Source of the DNA: an uncultured Scytonema sp.
GTDB taxonomy: Bacteria > Cyanobacteriota > Cyanobacteriia > Cyanobacteriales > Nostocaceae
DNA length: 64,000 nucleotides
Assembly (NCBI GenBank): GCA_937873135.1
Contig: CALMVQ010000362.1
Span: forward strand, 1-64,000
Direction: 5' to 3'
Translations under genes and position numbers: made by a program
Notes under the pieces: model-generated
What the model was told of the DNA's origin: nothing
The model's input: only the letters and a program-made list of their open reading frames with translations
Database searches by the model: none
Shown here: positions 20,368 through 31,468 of the stretch, piece after piece
How positions within the stretch are numbered: the stretch's first letter is position 1
Layout: each line of letters begins with the position of its first letter

Positions 20368-20799
20368 ATGACAAAATTCACGCAAAAATCACTCTTGCTC
20401 TCGACTACTTGTTTATTAGTTTGTGTGGCAGCAAGCTTGTCTAACCTTTCAATCGCTTTAGCCCAACATCAAACTCAAAATAGCCGTACATCTGGCAACG
20501 ACACCATTGCCAAGTTTGAGTGCCGGGGTTTCAGTCGTACCATTTTTAACATTACTTTAAAGAAAAACAAAACCTACACTGTTCAATTACGTCCGGCTCA
20601 GTCTACAAATTCACCTCAAACCTTCACTGGTGCTAGATATGTTTCTTTCCGTAACGGCTTCCGGTTTCAAACTGGTAAACTGAAAAATCAGTCTATTGTG
20701 CGTCAACAGAATAATATCTACTTAGTAGCAACTAAAGATGAGGCTCGAGCGGCGGAAATTGCAGCTGCTGATGGAGCGGCTTTCTGCACGCAACAATAG
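20368..20799 (+). CDS. Hypothetical secreted protein
   Basis: Internal ATG of ORF 20275-20799 gives a signal peptide MTKFTQKSLLLSTTCLLVCVAASLSNLSIALAQ. Confidence 0.55.
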   Translation: MTKFTQKSLLLSTTCLLVCVAASLSNLSIALAQHQTQNSRTSGNDTIAKFECRGFSRTIFNITLKKNKTYTVQLRPAQSTNSPQTFTGARYVSFRNGFRFQTGKLKNQSIVRQQNNIYLVATKDEARAAEIAAADGAAFCTQQ

Positions 20800-21205
20800 A
20801 AAATTTAAATCGTGACACAGACTCAGCATTCATACCAGGTATCCGAAAGTAGTCGCCTATATGTAGTTCTTGGAAAATGATATTCTTATCATCTTTTTTC
20901 TTTAGCTTAGTAGCAACAGCTTATACATAAAGGCAGAGGGCAAAAGGTAAATATCAACCTGAGAGCGCTGAAGCGCAACTACGAGCCTATCTTTTATTAA
21001 CAAGTAATTAAATGGACATTGACTCTGTGCATTTTAGTTCAAGAATTACACTGTGGCAAAGTAGAGCTACCCCAAGCTTGAGAAATAACTTTTTCAAGAC
21101 GAGATTTCTCAAGTAATTAACCGGATTTGATATTACTGGTTGATAGTTGGGATCAAGCGCTTGCTCCCAACTATCAACAGAATTCAAAGATTTTATATTT
21201 TGATA

Positions 21206-22555
21206 TCAAGACCGCAACTGGCGCTCAAGCACTAAGTGGAAGTGCCGGATACGGGACTCCTGATATCGCGAGAGCGTAACCCCTGACCTAGCGGACGCCT
21301 TCAAACCTCGTTGGACACGGCGCAAGTTTGAGCTATCCTGGTCGAGGATTGAACCAAGTGCTCCTAACTCTGGCGCGTTAGTCCAGCTATCTTCTGGTGT
21401 CAGCCAGTGAGTTTTAGCTGCGCTTGGACGCTTCCCTTCCGGGTAAGGCAGGAGCATGAACACCTCCATAATACAAGAGTCGGGATCGTTACCGTTGGGT
21501 CGGAACCTGAACTGTAACGGCGTTCCTACACCTGCCCACGGCATGAAGTTGGGGAAGATGAAGTACTCAATAGCATCGAGCATCTCAGTATCAGACACAG
21601 CCGAGCAGTCAACGCCTGTCCCATCGCTCACTCGCTGTCGGGCAGCCTCAGCTGCGTATGTCCGTGCCGTCATAGAGTTAGGTAAGTGCACCGTTGCTGG
21701 ATCTTTTCCCCCAAACGCTGCCATGGCCTGAACTACTTCTTGCTGATCCGCCAGGCGACCTAAGTGTGGACTCTGCACCGCGAACGGTGTAATCATGCGG
21801 CTGTGACGCCCATACACGTCGTACTGGGAATTGGCGTCGCCAGTGAACTTGAGAATCTGCGGGTGAGTTGCCACCGAGTGGTATGCCTCAATGAACGCCT
21901 CGAGCGTGACTTTCCAGTTGGCAGGCATCACCTTAGCTACATGTACAGCTGTATAACGCTCTTCAAGGGGAAAGTGCTTGAAGTGTTCGGGTATGTTCTC
22001 CAGGTAGGTTTCCAGTGGCTCACACTCAAGGTCGAAGTTGACAAACACAAAGCCCTGCCACGTCGCTACCTTTACCTCGGGCAGACGGAGGGCTTCTGAG
22101 TCTAAGTGTTCAAAATCCCATTGGCAAGGAATATAAGCAAGTGTGCCGTCAAGTTTCCATGTCCAACCGTGGAACGGGCATCGAAACGCTGGGACTTTGC
22201 CATCACTAACTAGTAGCTGCGTTCCCCGGTGCAAGCAAACATTGTAGAACGCTCGGATCTCGCTCTTTGCGCTGCGCACTACAATCAGTGAAAGGTCGGC
22301 GATATCATACACCACGTAGTTACCGATTTCAGGGATCTCCTCCTCGCGGCAGGCCCACTGCCAAACCTTCTTCCAGAGCTTTTCGACCTCGAGGTCGTGG
22401 TACTGTTTTGAGAAGAATACCTCGCGCTCTACGTCAGCGACTCCAAGATCGGCTGCTGACTCCTCAAGCAGCACAGGCGGCACCTGCCTAGTATCGGTTC
22501 GCAGCAGTTCGGAGACTGTCTGCATCTCATACTGGGTGAAGTCAACGGTAGTCAT
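21206..22555 (-). CDS. Aromatic ring-hydroxylating dioxygenase alpha subunit (Rieske oxygenase)
   Basis: 449 aa; Rieske CLHRGTQL...CPFHGWTWKLDG and iron site EAYHSVATH. Confidence 0.93.
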   Translation of the reverse strand: MTTVDFTQYEMQTVSELLRTDTRQVPPVLLEESAADLGVADVEREVFFSKQYHDLEVEKLWKKVWQWACREEEIPEIGNYVVYDIADLSLIVVRSAKSEIRAFYNVCLHRGTQLLVSDGKVPAFRCPFHGWTWKLDGTLAYIPCQWDFEHLDSEALRLPEVKVATWQGFVFVNFDLECEPLETYLENIPEHFKHFPLEERYTAVHVAKVMPANWKVTLEAFIEAYHSVATHPQILKFTGDANSQYDVYGRHSRMITPFAVQSPHLGRLADQQEVVQAMAAFGGKDPATVHLPNSMTARTYAAEAARQRVSDGTGVDCSAVSDTEMLDAIEYFIFPNFMPWAGVGTPLQFRFRPNGNDPDSCIMEVFMLLPYPEGKRPSAAKTHWLTPEDSWTNAPELGALGSILDQDSSNLRRVQRGLKASARSGVTLSRYQESRIRHFHLVLERQLRS

Positions 22556-22664
22556 AGCATCCTCCCCTTAAGTTCTCATTTCAATCTCCAAGAGCGGAGA
22601 TTTAGCTTATGGGAATATTGTAGAACTTACGCATTGATAGAACGCTGACTCTGTACATTTTAGT

Positions 22665-23771
22665 TCAAGAATTACACTCTGGCAAAGTAGGGCTGCCCCA
22701 AGCTTGGGGAATAACTTTTTCTAGACGAGATTTCTCAAAACGACTGATCGCAAACAAATCTTTTGACTCACCTGCAAACATCTCAGTTGGATCGCCAATT
22801 GTCAATGCTGCCAAATATCCGGATGAAATAACTACTTTCTTTACCCTGGAATCATAGTTACCGTAAGGATAAGTAAAATAAATAATAGGACGATTCAATT
22901 TAGACTCAAGAATCTTCTTAGATTCCATGACTTCTTGATCAAGTTGTTGATCTGATATTTTTGTGAGGGCAGGATGAGTTTTACTGTGGGAAGATATTGT
23001 AATTAGTGGATCATCAGCCATACTTCTCAATTGTTGCCAAGTAACATGAGTACGACCAGCATTAACTCCTACACTGCTTGTATGAATAGCAAAAGTTGCC
23101 GGATATTTGTATTTCTTTAATAGAGGATAAGCATATTCGTATTGTCCACCGTAACCGTCGTCAAATGTCAATAAGATAGGTTTTTCTGGTAATGGACTTC
23201 CTGTTCGTAAGTGAGCTATTAGCCTAGTTAAACTTATAGGAGTCATATTATTGGATTTAATTAGTTCAAAATGTTGACTTAACTCTTGGGGTGTCAAATC
23301 ATAAATTACTACTTTTTTTGGGATAATATCGTGATACATAATGATAGGAACTCTCGCTTTCACAGCAGCTTGGTGTATTGTCGGTAAAGGCTCGGCAGGC
23401 AATGTTAACACTTGATTGTTTACAGCCGTATTAAAGAATATTTCTGAATTAGATAAGACTTGATTGCTTACAGGATCCAGTTCCCTACCTAGATTTTTAT
23501 AATCGCTACATACTTGTTGATTATTAGGCTGTTTTAAGGAAACACTTATAGTTGGTGATGTCTGAAAATAAAAACGAGTCAATTCAGTGGCGATCGCCCT
23601 GTACGAACTCAAAATAAAAACAAAAGCTGTGAATAAAACTGCAATTCTAAATACATAAAACTTTCTTTTACTTTTTGGCAGCATTTGTTTCAGTAGATTA
23701 CCAAAGGTTTTTTGATAGTTGTATAGCTCAAAAATCACCACCTGATATGGTGAGTGATATATTTGATACAA
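22665..23771 (-). CDS. Polysaccharide deacetylase (NodB domain)
   Basis: 368 aa; VPIIMYHDI, PILLTFDDGYGGQYEYAYPLLKKY, ISSHSKTHP, FTYPYGNYD. Confidence 0.92.
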   Translation of the reverse strand: MYQIYHSPYQVVIFELYNYQKTFGNLLKQMLPKSKRKFYVFRIAVLFTAFVFILSSYRAIATELTRFYFQTSPTISVSLKQPNNQQVCSDYKNLGRELDPVSNQVLSNSEIFFNTAVNNQVLTLPAEPLPTIHQAAVKARVPIIMYHDIIPKKVVIYDLTPQELSQHFELIKSNNMTPISLTRLIAHLRTGSPLPEKPILLTFDDGYGGQYEYAYPLLKKYKYPATFAIHTSSVGVNAGRTHVTWQQLRSMADDPLITISSHSKTHPALTKISDQQLDQEVMESKKILESKLNRPIIYFTYPYGNYDSRVKKVVISSGYLAALTIGDPTEMFAGESKDLFAISRFEKSRLEKVIPQAWGSPTLPECNS

Positions 23772-24117
23772 TTATATCAACTTAACGGAACTTAAACATT
23801 TTTGATGAAGAAATAAGCCTTAAAACCTTACAGGGCAAGGGAAATACACCAAATGCCTAAAAATGCCTAAAACCCATATATATCAACAAATCAGGTAAAA
23901 CGATGTCAACGTCTCTCTGTATATACATTTGAGGTTCAATTCTTGCTATTTTTAGTCTAAGTCCCATTAACATTAAATGTCCTAAGGGAAAATTCGGAAC
24001 ATATTTTTATTGAATTTAGTAACTGTGCAAGTGATTGTACTGAACATCAAAAGCCAAAGACTCTCTGCAAGTAATATGCTTACACGACTTGTCGCTACCT
24101 TGACTTTGCCTCTGCTG

Positions 24118-25173
24118 CTATCTTTTACAATAGATATCTCCATAAATGATGTAAGGGCGTTCTGTGTAGGGTACAGCCGTTCGACCAATCATTTCTGCAG
24201 GCTCATAACCATAGATGTTTTTCACTGCCACATTCACAAAAGTCCAACATCCGTGGGTATCTACTGACCATATCATGTTCTGGGACGTCTCAACCAAGTG
24301 ACGGTACTTATTCTCACTCTCCTTTAAGGCACGTTCTGCTTGTATACGCTTGATGCCCAAGGAAATATCGTTGGCAGCCAATTGCAATGCATCTAGGGTT
24401 GATTGTGTCAAGGTGTGACGGGCAAACATGGCAATGACGCCAATGAGATTGCCGTCCAAAATCAGGGGATATCCTGCAAAAGCAACCATACCTTCCTGCT
24501 TGGCCCATTCTTGATTGCTGACACGCGGATCGCCTATGACTTTATTCGTCAGGTGAGGTTGACGTTCTTGGGCAATTAATCCAATTTTGAACATCCCTAC
24601 AGGAACACGACTGTGGGGACCATTAATATGAGTGTACATTCCGGAGCTAGCTTGCAGTTCCAGTACGTTTTCAAGGGGATTCAGCGTCCAGATACGAGCA
24701 AAGGCAGCATTAACGTGCTTGACTAGAGCATCAGTACAACGTTTAAGAATTGGCTGTATTGTCAGATCTTGGGTGATAGCAGTGTTTATTTCAACATGAA
24801 AAGCTGCTAAAGATACTTTTTCCGCGAGTTCAGCTTCCATCTGCTTTTGCTGTGTCAAATCGCGAATAGTCCCAACTAAGAAATGATCACCAAGCTCATC
24901 CTTAAACAAATCTTTTCTTGTCAATATCAAGTGTGTTGCGCCATAAGAATCTGTAAAAAATTCCTCATTTTCAGCAGTTATACCTGTAGTGAAAACGAGT
25001 TCATCTTTTTCCCAAAACACATCAGCTTCCGCTTGGGCAAACAAATCGTGGTCAGACTTGCCAATTAATTCTTCTCGGCTCTGCCCAACGAAATTACAGA
25101 AGGCATTGTTAACTAGTATCCACTGATGTTGGCGGTTTTTGACAAAAATTGGGTCAGATATACTGTTGATCAT
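24118..25173 (-). pseudogene. PAS-GAF-PAS sensor protein fragment lacking an output domain
   Basis: 351 aa PAS/PAC, GAF, PAS order; opens abruptly inside the first PAS and ends mid second PAS with no histidine kinase or GGDEF domain. Confidence 0.75.
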
Positions 25174-25683
25174 CTACAGCAGAAAAGTCATTGAGAAGTT
25201 TTGCGGCGGCAGACATTCTTTTTGCGACAAATTACTGATGTGATTGTAATTATTCATACAGTATTTATACTTGACATCAAGCTAAACAAAGACTCTCAAG
25301 CCAAGTAGATGTTAGCCTTAACCACATTTATTATTCCCAGAATCTTTACCGATTTCTCAGGAGCATCTCAATTTTGCCTAAAAAAGTAAGGCTGTTGTGA
25401 ATCGATTGAGTGATCTCGTCACTCACTGGATGACACTCAATAAAATTCTCTGCTTGACTCACATACATGAGCTATGATGTTGCAGCTGATCCACTCCATG
25501 CCCTTGGTAAACTGGTTGGCAGTCAAAAGGAAGTTTGGCAGACATGCCATACCATGCTTTACTTGCTAATGGGATGTCTTGCTATCAGTGCCGCATCTCC
25601 CGTTCCTTGCTCTGTTGCTTTAGTCGATCACATCACCGTTACGGTTCCAGTTAACGAATTCCCTACCAATATTGCCGCACACT

Positions 25684-26010
25684 TGCCGAATTCTACAATT
25701 TGGCTGAACCTGGGTATACTCGACGTTCTACAGTGCCAGTGTTATGGGACAAAGAAACAAAGACCATCGTCAATAATGAGAGTGTAGAGATTATTGTCAT
25801 CCTCTCAGAGTTTAACGAGTTCGCCAAAAATCCTACACTTAATCTCTATCCAGAGGAACTCAAGGAGAAGATTGACTGGTAAAATGAAAAAATTTACAAC
25901 AGCGTCAACAACGGCGTGTACCGTTGCGGTTTTGCACAGACCCAAGAGGCTTACAATCAAGTCTGCGATGAACTGTTTGCCACTCTTGATGAGATTGACA
26001 AGCCCTTCGG
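25684..26010 (+). pseudogene. Glutathionyl-hydroquinone reductase (ECM4/YqjG-like) fragment
   Basis: AEFYNLAEPGYTRRSTVPVLWDKETKTIVNNESVEII...EKIDW*NEKIYNSVNNGVYRCGFAQTQEAYNQVCDELFATLDEIDK with in-frame TAA at 25880-25882. Confidence 0.75.
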
Positions 26011-26088
26011 GCAAGGCAGAAGGCAGGAGGCAGAGGGCAGAAGGTAATGTGATGGATTATACTGTGAGGTTATGCCTTCTGCCCTGCC

Positions 26089-27180
26089 TTGCCCAAAACG
26101 GGTCCATGCGAACGTATTTATTCGGAACAAAAAATAAAATCTGTTGCGAGACGCGAAGCGCGAGAAACTTTCTCGTCTTTGCTCGAATCCCCTATCAGCA
26201 TTACTACAAAAAATCTCTCACTACGTGATGGCGCTATATTAACTGCGGGTACTCTTGGACAAGGAAATGCAGGCACAATTAATATTAATGCCACTGACTC
26301 TGTAACAATTTCTGGGACTGCTTCCATTAGAGGCAGCACTCTTGTTGGTCAAAGTACAGTAATTCCCAGAGATATTAGTGGTGTGTTTGTTCAATCAGAA
26401 AGTAAAGGAAGGGCAGGAGATATTATAGTTACCTCTCCAAAAATTAACTTGGACAACCAAGGAAGGTTGATTGCAGAATCTCAATCAGGTAATGGTGGCA
26501 ATATCAACTTACTTGTAGGAGACTTAATGCTGCTGCGTAGTGAGAGTAAAATCTCTACGACTGCGGGTACTGCACAACAAGGTGGAGACGGTGGTAATAT
26601 CACTATCAATTCCCCGTCGGGCTTTATCGTTGCCATCCCTCAAGAAAATAGTGACATCACCGCCAATGCTTTTACAGGTTCTGGAGGTAGAGTTAACATT
26701 ACAGCAAGTGGCATTTATGGCATTGAGTCTCGCCTAGGCCCAACTGAGCTTAGTGACATTACTGCTAGTTCTAAACTTGGGGTACAAGGCACTATAGGAA
26801 TCAAAACGCCCAATGTTGACCCGAAGCGAGGATTATTGCAACTGCCCGCAGGTTTGGTAAATACTCCAAGGCTGGTTTCCTCTAAATGTGCAGCTTTTGA
26901 CAATAAGGGTAGCGAATTTATTGTCACCGGACGCGGTGGTTTACCTATGGGCCCTGACGATCTTCTTAGTAATGATGTTGTTTGGACTGATACTCGCTTG
27001 AGTACGACTACAGCACAAAATCAATCCAGGACACCTGCGGCTAAACCATCAAAACCAGAAGCTGTAGAAATTGTGCCTGCTACGGGTTGGGTGTTTAACG
27101 GTAAAGGGGAGGTAACGCTTATTTCTTCTGCGTCTGAGGCTAATAGTTTGATGTCTGTTCCTAGTTGTGCTAAATATTGA
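26089..27180 (+). pseudogene. FHA-type exoprotein C-terminal fragment
   Basis: GNGGNINLLVGDLMLLRSESKISTTAGT...NSDITANAF...VDPKRGLLQLPAGLVNT...CAAFDNKGSEFIVTGRGGLP parallels the C-terminus of ORF 9971-12661; TPS domain missing. Confidence 0.85.
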
Positions 27181-27427
27181 ATATTTTTTTGCCTCACCCG
27201 GAGGCGCACTCAGTAAAAATTAACTGAGCAAGCTGCTGTACAGCCATCAAATGGTCTTTTGTATGGTAGTTTAAATTTCACAAACTACCCCATAGTAAGC
27301 GGTCTATTGCTTGCCCTTATATTTGGCGATCGCTATCTTGTAATAGAAGAAACAGTAAAACCGCAATCCAAGCATAAGCCAATGAGAGCGTTCATCACCC
27401 ATCGTGATGTCTTGGCTGATGAACGAG

Positions 27428-27730
27428 TCAGATGTTGTATGCACTTACTTTGCAAAGTTGCTGAAAGAATTGCGATAGTTTCGATAGTTTTATGTTAATT
27501 TCAGCTTGATAGGGATCTACCTGGCTTTTAACGATGTACCCGAAAAGGCACACATAGCCTCTTGCTCCCGTGCTATCACCGAAAAGATGATAGTCACGTT
27601 CATAAGGAGATTCGTGACAGTAAATCAAAACTTTTGGTTCTGTTTTCTTTTCAGCAGAAGAGAAATCTTTATCAGGGACAACAGGAGTGTACAGATACTT
27701 TTCTCCTGGTACCAAATTAGTCGGATTCAT
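27428..27730 (-). CDS. Hypothetical protein
   Basis: 100 aa; coherent ORF MNPTNLVPGEKYLYTPVVPDK... Confidence 0.45.
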   Translation of the reverse strand: MNPTNLVPGEKYLYTPVVPDKDFSSAEKKTEPKVLIYCHESPYERDYHLFGDSTGARGYVCLFGYIVKSQVDPYQAEINIKLSKLSQFFQQLCKVSAYNI

Positions 27731-28117
27731 TTTTATGACCTTCCTAAAACGAGGGTTGGCAAAGATCGGTTGTCATGATAGAAATAGCAGAGGTTACGTA
27801 TCAAGCTCTCTAGGAACCCGTTAATTAGTCATTCTGGATGTCTGGTGCAAACCTATGAAGTAGTGGATTGTTCTTTCTGGAATGATTCCATCATCCAGGC
27901 TAAAGATGATTTGTGTCTGAAAAAAATCTTAAGAAAACTGAATAAAAAGTGAGATTTGACGTTTAATTATAAAAAAACTCCCCTAAACGGAGGAGTCATG
28001 GTCTCAAAAAAACCACTCAAATGCCTACTATATAGTCTTTTTTCCATGATGCCATCACCCGTCTACAGCAACAAAATTTGCAGCTTCTCCATATATGCAC
28101 TCATAGAGCCAAAAAGA

Positions 28118-28615
28118 TTAATCTGTGCCAGCCCAGGTCCAAGTGGGATTACCAGTATTGACACCTTTTTTGATAATAACACTTGTAAAACTGTTAGCAT
28201 CGCTGATGCCAGTCATATCTAAAATCAAAAATACTTTACCGCCAGTAAACCGCAAACGTAGGTGAGATTGAGAATTAAATATTTCTTTACCCTCTTTAAC
28301 AATGCGACCAGTTGCCTTACAGTTGCTGTAAGCAGGTTTTAAGGTTGCTACCCAAGTAACACTAAAGGGATCGGTAGAAGCGATTGTAAAAGGTCCGGCA
28401 AAAGATTTTAATTTTGCTTCACCGTTGATTGTATAGCCCCCTTCATAGTAAGGGGCGTTCTCTTCTGTCATAATCACTTTTTGAGGACAGTATGCCTGTG
28501 GAGTATCTGATGATTTAAAAATGCCAAATTCTACTTGGGCTGCTTGACTTGATATTCCTGAAGACAAAACGAAAATCACTGTTCCTAAATATATACAGGA
28601 GTGGTTGCTAGTCAT
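28118..28615 (-). CDS. Hypothetical secreted protein
   Basis: 165 aa with N-terminal signal-like segment. Confidence 0.55.
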   Translation of the reverse strand: MTSNHSCIYLGTVIFVLSSGISSQAAQVEFGIFKSSDTPQAYCPQKVIMTEENAPYYEGGYTINGEAKLKSFAGPFTIASTDPFSVTWVATLKPAYSNCKATGRIVKEGKEIFNSQSHLRLRFTGGKVFLILDMTGISDANSFTSVIIKKGVNTGNPTWTWAGTD

Positions 28616-28792
28616 TTCTACGTGTATTTGAGTTATTTGTATTTAACCAGCAATTTAACTTATTAGTGTTGAGCATGACAAGTCAAATTTACACTTCCCA
28701 ATATCCTTAAAAACTCGGTATTTGCCGTTTAAAGGCATATTATCTACAACTTCATGACACTATCCCTCTAAGTGGAATTATTGCAACAACAG

Positions 28793-29284
28793 TTATTGAG
28801 AACCCTCAGCTTTTTCCACGCTGATAATTGCTGAGCCACTATCCAATACATTTGTGTCCAAATTTCTTAATTCTAAATTTGAATTAGCTACCCCTTTTAA
28901 ATAAAAATCATTCTCACCAGTAAGGTTCCCTTGACCAACATCAAAAGCACCAGATAAAGATTTTGTTTTTGAATTAAAATTAAATTCTAAATATGAATTT
29001 ATGCCTTTTTCATTTCCATTTTCCATATTAATGTAAGTTTTTAACAACTTGTGATTTGCATCAAAGAAAGAAATCTTCAGAAAATCTAGATTCTCATCTG
29101 TAATGGTTGAAGTATTTTGTGTTTCATCGTAGCTAAATGAGCCTTCAACAGAATAACCTGCATTACCTTTCCAGTTGAAGTCGAATGTCACTGCTTGAAC
29201 TGGTTTTGCTCCTATGACTCCTATGAGAACAGCGATCCCGATGACAACGGTAAACAAAGTTTTAAGCTTAGGCATTATTTCCAT
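28793..29284 (-). CDS. Hypothetical secreted protein
   Basis: 163 aa with signal peptide LFTVVIGIAVLIGVIGAKPVQAVTFDFNWKG. Confidence 0.6.
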   Translation of the reverse strand: MEIMPKLKTLFTVVIGIAVLIGVIGAKPVQAVTFDFNWKGNAGYSVEGSFSYDETQNTSTITDENLDFLKISFFDANHKLLKTYINMENGNEKGINSYLEFNFNSKTKSLSGAFDVGQGNLTGENDFYLKGVANSNLELRNLDTNVLDSGSAIISVEKAEGSQ

Positions 29285-29695
29285 TTCTATTCTCGCTTTT
29301 TAGTAATCTCATTTACTACAAATATTCTTAGCTTATCCGAGAATTGAAAAATTTTTCCATCATTACTCCAATGAAAAAAATGTTGTATGATTTAGCACTA
29401 TATATTACCTGCATCTTTGCCTACTTAATTGAGTGGTAGTCTTGTGAGAAGTTAGTAGCATTTAGCCTCTAATCACCATTTGAATAAGTATTCATTATGT
29501 ATTTATATTAACAGCGCTTCAAGTATAAAAATCTTAAACCTTTTGATATAAGTATTGAAAAGCAACGATAGCTTAAAATGTCGGTGTTCTCATCTCACAG
29601 GCGCTTCCTCCGCTATAACAACAACTTTCACAAATGTATTAGATCGTGACAGAACATTGCTATAGTAGTGATTAAATTGTCAGTAGTACTTAGCG

Positions 29696-30661
29696 ATGAG
29701 CGCTCGCATTCTGAAAGCCACAAGGGAAACAGTGCATCTAGGTGGTTTCTCGCAGCATCTAGAACCAGCAGTGATGATTGACTCTGGTGACACAATAGAT
29801 GTGGAAACTTACAGTGGGTATTATGTTCATCAGCAAGCACCACGGGAGTTTCTCACGCCAGAATTTCTTGACATTTGTCACAATTTGCCTATGGAAAGGA
29901 AAGTAGGTGGGGGACCTCATTTGCTAACGGGACCGATATATGTGCGCGGGGCAGAACCTGGGGATGTATTGGAAGTAGAATTAGTAGCTATCAAACCCAG
30001 TCTACCTGTAGGCTTCAATGCTATTCGCGCAGGTTGGGGAGCATTACCAAACCAGTTTCATCAGCCTGTTCTGAGATTTATTCCTCTCGATTTGGAAAAT
30101 AACATTGCAGAATTTCCTGCAAACAGCGGCATAAAGATTCCTCTCAAACCCTTTTTTGGTATTCTTGGAGTCGCTTCACGAGAAACGTCCCAAATCTCAA
30201 TTCCTCCTGGGTGCTATGGTGGCAATATCGATAACCGAGAACTACAAGCAGGTTCTAAAATATTTTTACCTGTATTCGTCACTGGCGCTTTGTTTTCTAT
30301 CGGTGATGGGCATTCAGCACAAGGGGATGGTGAAGTTAATGTGACAGCAATTGAAACTTCTATGAACGGGACTATTCACCTCAAAGTTCGCAAGGATTTA
30401 CAACTCACAACACCAATTGCTGAAACTCCTACAGATATCATCACAATGGGGTTTGCTTCAACTTTAGATGAAGCACTAGAAAAAGCTTTAAATAATATGA
30501 TAAATTTCTTAGAACGCTTTGCAAATTTATCATCAGAAGAAGCTTATGTGTTATGTAGTTTAGCCGTAAACTTCCGGATTACTCAAGTTGTGAATAGTCC
30601 TCAAAAAGGCGTTCATGGAATGCTGCCAAAGTCAATATTTTCACAGAAAATCGGTTTATGA
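29696..30661 (+). CDS. Acetamidase/formamidase family protein
   Basis: 321 aa; HLLTGPIYVRGAEPGDVLEVE, GCYGGNIDNRELQAGSKIFLPVFVTGALFSIGDGHSAQGDGEV. Confidence 0.93.
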   Translation: MSARILKATRETVHLGGFSQHLEPAVMIDSGDTIDVETYSGYYVHQQAPREFLTPEFLDICHNLPMERKVGGGPHLLTGPIYVRGAEPGDVLEVELVAIKPSLPVGFNAIRAGWGALPNQFHQPVLRFIPLDLENNIAEFPANSGIKIPLKPFFGILGVASRETSQISIPPGCYGGNIDNRELQAGSKIFLPVFVTGALFSIGDGHSAQGDGEVNVTAIETSMNGTIHLKVRKDLQLTTPIAETPTDIITMGFASTLDEALEKALNNMINFLERFANLSSEEAYVLCSLAVNFRITQVVNSPQKGVHGMLPKSIFSQKIGL

Positions 30662-30787
30662 TGAGTTGTCAACAAGCCACCACTAACTGCTAAGGCAGTA
30701 TAGTGAGGGCTTGCAAGAGTCTTAGTGATGAGCCTTCCTTGTGCTGTCATGAGCGATCATGCCACATCACTTTGATAATAGGAAGAC

Positions 30788-31234
30788 TCAATTTTTATTG
30801 GCAAAGGTACCGTATATGTCATGTTCTCTCTCAATGAAGATCATAGACAATGCCTGATAAGCTTCTGTCCAAGCTGCGATCACGGATTCAGTAGCTGCTT
30901 CCCCCAATACATCTTTAATCGCTTGCAGTAAGCACTCTCCTACAATCGGATATTCTTCTGGTAACACATTGGTTTTAACATGCCGATGGGCAATCCTTTC
31001 TACCATGACCTTCAGCGCTGGTAAATTGTCAATTTGAGTGGCATAGCTATAAACTGCTGTAGCCAACTTTGCAGGCTGAGAACCATTTGCTTGTGCAGAC
31101 ATATCAAACTGTTCTTTAACCTCTGGGTACTTATGAAACATAATTTCATACATTCGACTTGTGATTTGCTGACCGTGCTTTTTCAAGCTAGGTGCTGTAG
31201 ATTTAACAATATCTATCGTTTGTTGGCTAATCAT
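30788..31234 (-). CDS. Single-domain bacterial haemoglobin (Vitreoscilla-haemoglobin type)
   Basis: ORF 30788-31291, likely start at internal ATG: MISQQTIDIVKSTAPSLKKHGQQITSRMYEIMFHKYPEVKEQF...IAHRHVKTNV. Confidence 0.9.
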   Translation of the reverse strand: MISQQTIDIVKSTAPSLKKHGQQITSRMYEIMFHKYPEVKEQFDMSAQANGSQPAKLATAVYSYATQIDNLPALKVMVERIAHRHVKTNVLPEEYPIVGECLLQAIKDVLGEAATESVIAAWTEAYQALSMIFIEREHDIYGTFANKN

Positions 31235-31468
31235 AGTTTTTTTCACCCCAATTATTTTTGAATAATACCAATTTAATGCTTTGAACAACAAGTTACTATG
31301 AGCTAGCTCATACTTCCAAGGTAAAAAGAGCGTGATTCCGTTGGCGATACGGATGGCAGCCGTTGCCTTCTCTTCTCAGTTAATTCTTTGAATGCGACTG
31401 CAATAGCACTCGGGTCAACACCTTGGTTATGGTAAAGGTCCTTAGTATCAAAAATTGGTTGTATAAAG

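Noticed and set aside
21456-22491. Plus-strand ORFs opposite the Rieske oxygenase
   Set aside because: Shadow frames in a GC-richer gene; no coherent domains.
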